The position numbers and the translations under genes were made by a program. From Acidimicrobiaceae bacterium (GTDB taxonomy: Bacteria > Actinomycetota > Acidimicrobiia > Acidimicrobiales > Ilumatobacteraceae), in NCBI GenBank assembly GCA_024641005.1, contig JAHEDX010000011.1, positions 1 to 64,000 on the forward strand: 64,000 nucleotides of DNA. The letters run 5' to 3'. Positions within the stretch are counted from its first letter, which is position 1. Every line of letters starts with the position of its first letter. Shown piece after piece: positions 59,640 through 64,000 of this stretch. The notes beneath the pieces were generated by a model. It had not been told where the DNA came from and searched no databases. It was given only the letters and a program-made list of their open reading frames with translations.

Positions 59640-61378
59640 GCAGTACCTCAATGCGCACCCATCAGTGCGGCGAACTCCGTGCCGAGCACATCGGCCAGAC
59701 GGTCGCACTCACCGGTTGGGTAGGTCGGCGGCGGGAACACGGCGAGAAGCTCGCCTTCGTCGACGTTCGTGACCACACCGGAATCACTCAGTGCGTGGTG
59801 GACAACGACGTCGACGTGCGCTCCGAATACGTCGTACGGATCACCGGCGTCGTTCGCGCTCGCCCCGAGGGAACGGTCAACTCGACGCTGCCCACCGGTG
59901 AGGTCGAGGTCGGCGAGTGCCACGTCGAGGTGCTGCGAAGTGCGGTGGCGCCGCCGTTCCCGATCGATGCCCGCACCGATGACGTCGACGAGAACCTTCG
60001 TCTCAAGCATCGCTATCTCGATTTGCGTCGGGAGCGGATGCAGAAGAATCTCCGTGTGCGCGCGGCTGTCAACGGTGCGATCCGCGCCGCCATGGAACGC
60101 CAGGACTTCGTCGAGGTCGAGACGCCGATGTTGGTGCCGTCGACGCCCGAAGGCGCCCGCGAGTTCCTGGTCCCGTCGCGCAAGGAACCAGGATCGTTCT
60201 ATGCCCTGCCGCAGTCTCCACAGTTGTTCAAGCAGCTGTTGATGGTGGGTGGTGTCGATCGCTACTACCAGATCGCTCGCTGCTTGCGCGACGAAGATCT
60301 GCGTGCCGACCGCCAGTACGAGTTCATGCAGCTCGACATGGAGATGAGCTTCGTCACTCAAGACGATGTGCTCGACGCAGTCAGCGAAGCCGTGCTCGAC
60401 GCCGCCGAGGCGATCGCCGGCGACCGGCCGCCGGCGATCGAACACATCACCTGGCACGATGCCATGAACCGCTTCGGTATCGACAAGCCCGACCTCCGGT
60501 TCGGGATGGAACTGGTCGAGTTGACCGACGCCTTCGTTGCGACCGAGTTCAAGGCGTTCGCCGGTGCCGAGTCGATCAAGGGCATCCGAGTCCCGGCACG
60601 GGCGGACGAATTCGGTCGTAACCAACTCGACAAGCTGACCGACAAGGCGAAGTCGATCGGAGCGAAGGGTCTCGTCTGGATGAAGGTCAGCGCCGACGGC
60701 ATCGACAGCCCCGTCGCCAAATTCCTGTCCGAGGACGAGCTGGCGGAGGTCGGCTCGCGTCTCGAGGCCGAGCCGGGCGACCTGCTGTTGATCGTCGCCG
60801 ACGAATGGATGACCACGTGCGAGGTGCTCGGCACCCTGCGCAACGACCTCGGTCGACCGCCGGTGCACGAAGGCCCGCTCAAGTTCGTCTGGGTCGTCGA
60901 GTTCCCGCTGTTCGTCGGTGTCGACAAGGAGACGGGTCACCCCAAGCCAGGTCACCACCCGTTCACCACACCGCATCCCGACGACGTCGACAAGATGATC
61001 AGCGATCCGATGTCGGTCCGTTCGATTGCCTACGACCTCGTGCTCAACGGATGGGAGCTGGGGTCGGGCTCGATCCGTATCCACGAGCCCGAACTGCAAC
61101 GGCGTGTGTTCAAGGTTCTCGGCATCAGCGATGAGGAGGCCGCCCGCAAGTTCGGCTTCTTCCTCAATCCGTTCGACTACGGGGCACCGCCGCACGGCGG
61201 TTTCGGACTGGGCCTCGACCGGCTGGTCGCGATTCTGGCCGGCGAAGAGAACATCCGCGAGGTGATCGCTTTCCCGAAGACCCAGTCGGGCGCCGATCCG
61301 ATGACCAACTCGCCGATCGAAGGCGACCCCAAGCAGCTCCTCGAGCTCGGCCTGCGTGTGCTGCCGCGCGTCGACTGA
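59636..61378 (+). CDS. aspS: Aspartyl-tRNA synthetase
   Basis: HQCGELRAEHIGQTVALTGWVGRRREHGEKLAFVDVRD; RCLRDEDLRADRQYEFMQLDMEMSF; GLGLDRLVAILAGEENIREVIAFPK. Confidence 0.96.
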   Translation: MSSTSMRTHQCGELRAEHIGQTVALTGWVGRRREHGEKLAFVDVRDHTGITQCVVDNDVDVRSEYVVRITGVVRARPEGTVNSTLPTGEVEVGECHVEVLRSAVAPPFPIDARTDDVDENLRLKHRYLDLRRERMQKNLRVRAAVNGAIRAAMERQDFVEVETPMLVPSTPEGAREFLVPSRKEPGSFYALPQSPQLFKQLLMVGGVDRYYQIARCLRDEDLRADRQYEFMQLDMEMSFVTQDDVLDAVSEAVLDAAEAIAGDRPPAIEHITWHDAMNRFGIDKPDLRFGMELVELTDAFVATEFKAFAGAESIKGIRVPARADEFGRNQLDKLTDKAKSIGAKGLVWMKVSADGIDSPVAKFLSEDELAEVGSRLEAEPGDLLLIVADEWMTTCEVLGTLRNDLGRPPVHEGPLKFVWVVEFPLFVGVDKETGHPKPGHHPFTTPHPDDVDKMISDPMSVRSIAYDLVLNGWELGSGSIRIHEPELQRRVFKVLGISDEEAARKFGFFLNPFDYGAPPHGGFGLGLDRLVAILAGEENIREVIAFPKTQSGADPMTNSPIEGDPKQLLELGLRVLPRVD

Positions 61379-61387
61379 TCCCGCCGA

Positions 61388-61525
61388 GTAGCCAGGTCGG
61401 CGCTGCCGTGCGCGGCGTTGGCGGAGTCGTCGAGTAGCCAGGTCGGCGCTGCCGTGCGCGGCGTTGGCGGAGTCGTCGAGTAGCCAGGTCGGCGCTGCCG
61501 TGCGCGGCGTTGGCGGAGTCGTCGA
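61388..61525 (+). repeat. Three perfect tandem copies of a 46-bp unit, each with an 11-bp hairpin on the + strand RNA
   Basis: GTAGCCAGGTCGGCGCTGCCGTGCGCGGCGTTGGCGGAGTCGTCGA at 61388-61433, 61434-61479 and 61480-61525, identical in all three copies. Confidence 0.95.
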
Positions 61526-61606
61526 GGGCTACCGGCGCGATCGCATGCGTTGGTGCGCGGCGGCCGATGTCACTGGTTCGTCACAGACTGGCCGTAAGGT
61601 GACGTC

Positions 61607-62116
61607 ATGTTGGCTGCGCCGCTCGATCTCGGGATCGACCTCAATATGTGGCCGTGGATCTGGCTGGGCACGGCGGTGGTGTTCGCCCTCGTCGAGCTGA
61701 TCCTGGTCGGGGGGTCGTTCATCATCCTCCCCTTCGCCGTCTCCGCGTTCATCGCCGCGATCCTGGCGTTCTACGACGTCGCGATCGAGGTCCAGTGGGC
61801 GGTGTTCGTGTTCGGCGGCGCGCTCCTGTTCGTGGTGATGTATCGGTGGGCGCAGCGGTTCATGAAGCAGAACACGATGGCGCCGGGAGTCGGTGCCGAC
61901 CGCTTGGTCGGCCTCATCGCGATCGTCACCCGCGAGATCGTTCCCCACGACACCGAGCGAGCTGGCCGAGTCAACATCGATGGTGAGGTCTGGGGGGTGA
62001 CCGACAGCGATCTGCGCCTGGCGGTCGGCAGCAAGGTTCGCGTGATCGCGATGAAGGGCACTCGTGTCGTGGTCGTCCCGCTCGATGAAGATTCCGCCGT
62101 GGGCGGAGAGGAGTAG
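61607..62116 (+). CDS. Short NfeD-like protein (no ClpP-like domain)
   Basis: LGTAVVFALVELILVGGSFIILPFAVSAFIAAILAFYDVAIEVQWAVFVFGGALLFVVMYR + C-terminal OB-fold-like region; next to SPFH gene. Confidence 0.82.
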   Translation: MLAAPLDLGIDLNMWPWIWLGTAVVFALVELILVGGSFIILPFAVSAFIAAILAFYDVAIEVQWAVFVFGGALLFVVMYRWAQRFMKQNTMAPGVGADRLVGLIAIVTREIVPHDTERAGRVNIDGEVWGVTDSDLRLAVGSKVRVIAMKGTRVVVVPLDEDSAVGGEE

Positions 62117-62118
62117 TC

Positions 62119-63144
62119 ATGCCAGTGATCGTCATCTTGATCATCGCGATCGCGATCGTCGGGCTCGCCGTGCTCGCCGGCGCCGTCAAGATCGTGCGGC
62201 CATATCAACGTGGTCTCGTCGAACGCCTCGGCAAGTACAAGACCACCAAAGAGCCCGGTCTGCAGTTGATCGTTCCGTTCATCGAGACGATGCAGCTGGT
62301 CGACATGCGCGAGCAGGTCGTCGATGTGCCTCCGCAGGAGGTCATCACCGCTGACAACGTCGTCGTGTCGGTCGACGCCGTCGTCTACTACGAGGCGACC
62401 GATCCGCAGCGGCTCGTGTACAACGTGGCCGACTTCTTCACCGCCATCACCAAGCTGGCTCAGACCAACTTGCGCAACCTGATCGGCGACCTCGAACTCG
62501 ATAGGGCGCTCACGTCACGCGACACGATCAACACCCAGCTGCGCGAGGTGCTCGACGACGCGACCGACAAATGGGGCGTCAGAGTCGTGCGTGTCGAGAT
62601 CCAGCGCATCGATCCACCGCCCGAAGTCGTGTCCGCGATGCATGCCCAGATGCGCGCCGAACGCGACCGGCGTGCCACGGTCACCGAGGCGCAGGGCTAC
62701 CGGGAGGCGGCGATCGCTCGGGCAGACGGCGAGAAGCAATCTGCCGTTCTCGCTGCCGAGGGTCGGAAACAGTCGGCGATCCTCGACGCCGAGGGCGACG
62801 CACAGGCAATCGAGCTGCGGGCACAGGCGGACAAGCTTCGCCTCGCGATGCTCGGCGAGGGCGAGGGTCAGGCCGCCAAAGCGCGTCTGACGGGCATCAA
62901 AGACGCCGGTGCCGACCAGAACGTCTTGACCGTCGAGTACCTGCAGGCGTTGGCCAAGATCGGCGACGGCCGAGCCACCAAGCTCGTCATCCCGGCAGAG
63001 TTCTCGGGCCTGTTGGGTACTGTCGCCGCGCTCGGCGAAGCGCTGCGACCCGACGACTCCGGCGACGAGATCCGACCCAAGGACGGCCTGGCGATTCCCG
63101 ATCGTGAGGAGCGGGTCGACCTGCCGCCGGCCCGCGGCGGCTGA
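62119..63144 (+). CDS. SPFH/Band 7 (stomatin/paraslipin-like) protein
   Basis: VRPYQRGLVERLGKYKTTKEPGLQLIVPFIETMQLVDMREQVVDVPPQEVITADNVVVSVDAVVYY; EAQGYREAAIARADGEKQSAVLAAEG. Confidence 0.92.
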   Translation: MPVIVILIIAIAIVGLAVLAGAVKIVRPYQRGLVERLGKYKTTKEPGLQLIVPFIETMQLVDMREQVVDVPPQEVITADNVVVSVDAVVYYEATDPQRLVYNVADFFTAITKLAQTNLRNLIGDLELDRALTSRDTINTQLREVLDDATDKWGVRVVRVEIQRIDPPPEVVSAMHAQMRAERDRRATVTEAQGYREAAIARADGEKQSAVLAAEGRKQSAILDAEGDAQAIELRAQADKLRLAMLGEGEGQAAKARLTGIKDAGADQNVLTVEYLQALAKIGDGRATKLVIPAEFSGLLGTVAALGEALRPDDSGDEIRPKDGLAIPDREERVDLPPARGG

Positions 63145-63656
63145 TGAAGGTCGAGGACGCACCGCCCCCGGGCTGGTACCCCGATCCCGAGGGATATTCG
63201 AGGCTGCGTTGGTGGGAGGGCACCGATTGGTCCGACCGGTTCCGGGCGCCCCCGACGCCCAGCGAGTTCGACCTCAAAGACCAGACGTATGGATACGCCG
63301 ACGAGCAGCCGACCGGCCGCTCGTTCTACGATCAGCGAGCATCGAGCTTGTCGACACGCAGCGACTCGGACGCCCTCGTCAATCAGGTCCGAATGGCGGC
63401 GAGGGAAGAAGCCGAACGGGCCGCAACCCTGTTTGGACAGCAGGCCCGTGCGGCAGCCCGCAACGTCGGCCCGCTCATCAGCGAGTACACGAACAAGGTG
63501 ATCAAGTGGGTTCGTATTCTGTCGGTCATCGCGATCCTGCTGTTGATCGGATGGTTGGCATTTCAGCTCTTCGCTCAAGTCAGCCTGTTCGAGTGGATCG
63601 GCGACCGTATCGACAACGTGACCGACCAGAGCGGCATGCTGCTGCGCGTTCGGTGA
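63144..63656 (+). CDS. DUF2510-domain protein with one C-terminal TM segment
   Basis: PPPGWYPDPEGYSRLRWWEGTDWSDRFRAP; TM WVRILSVIAILLLIGWLAFQLFA; start overlaps SPFH stop (TGATGA). Confidence 0.8.
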   Translation: MKVEDAPPPGWYPDPEGYSRLRWWEGTDWSDRFRAPPTPSEFDLKDQTYGYADEQPTGRSFYDQRASSLSTRSDSDALVNQVRMAAREEAERAATLFGQQARAAARNVGPLISEYTNKVIKWVRILSVIAILLLIGWLAFQLFAQVSLFEWIGDRIDNVTDQSGMLLRVR

Positions 63657-63719
63657 CAGCGGGCACTGGGGCGCGTACCGGCTCCGGCGCAGGCGGCGCA
63701 GCGCGCTAGAACGTTCGAC

Positions 63720-64000
63720 ATGACGTTCACCCATCCCGAGTACCTGGTGTCGACGGATTGGCTCGCCGAGCATCTCGACGATCCAGCGGTGCGCGTTCTC
63801 GATGTGACCGCGAGGCTCACTGCGACGCTCGAGAACCGGGCGAGGGAGGTGTGGTTCGACGCAGGCCACATCGCCGGCTCCGTGCCATTCGACGTGGCGA
63901 GCGCCTACGGGGTGTTGTCGGATCCGTGTGAGGACCTGCCGTGGATGTGGCCGAAGCCCGATCAATTCATCGCCGCGATGGCGGCGGTCGGCGTCGGGCC
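63720..64000 (+). CDS. Rhodanese-family sulfurtransferase (SseA-like), C-terminus outside window
   Basis: MTFTHPEYLVSTDWLAEHLDDPAVRVLDVTARLTATLENRAREVWFDAGHIAGSVPFDV; frame open to window end. Confidence 0.82.
   Translation, partial: MTFTHPEYLVSTDWLAEHLDDPAVRVLDVTARLTATLENRAREVWFDAGHIAGSVPFDVASAYGVLSDPCEDLPWMWPKPDQFIAAMAAVGVG

Noticed and set aside
61388-61525. Possible CRISPR array
   Set aside because: The 46-bp units are directly contiguous with no unique spacers and there are no cas genes.

Overview
This is a 64-kb chromosomal window from a high-GC actinobacterium. The mix of F420/LLM oxidoreductases, WS/DGAT, abundant SDR and acyl-CoA genes and secreted LLDTR-repeat proteins suggests an Acidimicrobiia/Ilumatobacter-like genome, but that is inference. 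I found no rRNA, tRNA, phage, transposase or CRISPR array. The left ~6.5 kb is a sulfur module: a cytoplasmic-looking molybdopterin oxidoreductase (partial), a fused 4Fe-4S/NrfD protein, a CstB-like MBL-rhodanese-rhodanese protein and a rhodanese lipoprotein. The middle is mostly lipid, CoA, F420, carbohydrate and peptidase metabolism. It includes a GH65/beta-PGM pair, a GH29-beta-helix fusion, a metal ABC transporter without a local binding protein, and a CASTOR/POLLUX-type channel. The right third is the conserved ruvCAB-queA-tgt-yajC-secDF-apt-rsh-hisS-aspS block, followed by an NfeD-SPFH-DUF2510 cluster. Main points for follow-up: (1) a candidate persulfide-to-sulfite oxidation module with a fused SoeBC-like subunit and a TTGT[C/A]CGTAC motif shared by two of its promoter regions; (2) three perfect 46-bp tandem repeats after aspS, each able to form an 11-bp hairpin stable only on the + strand; (3) a recurrent TANNNT-N6-8-start-codon arrangement before about 25 genes, indicating pervasive leaderless transcription. 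All calls come from reading the sequence and ORF translations; no database searches were run.
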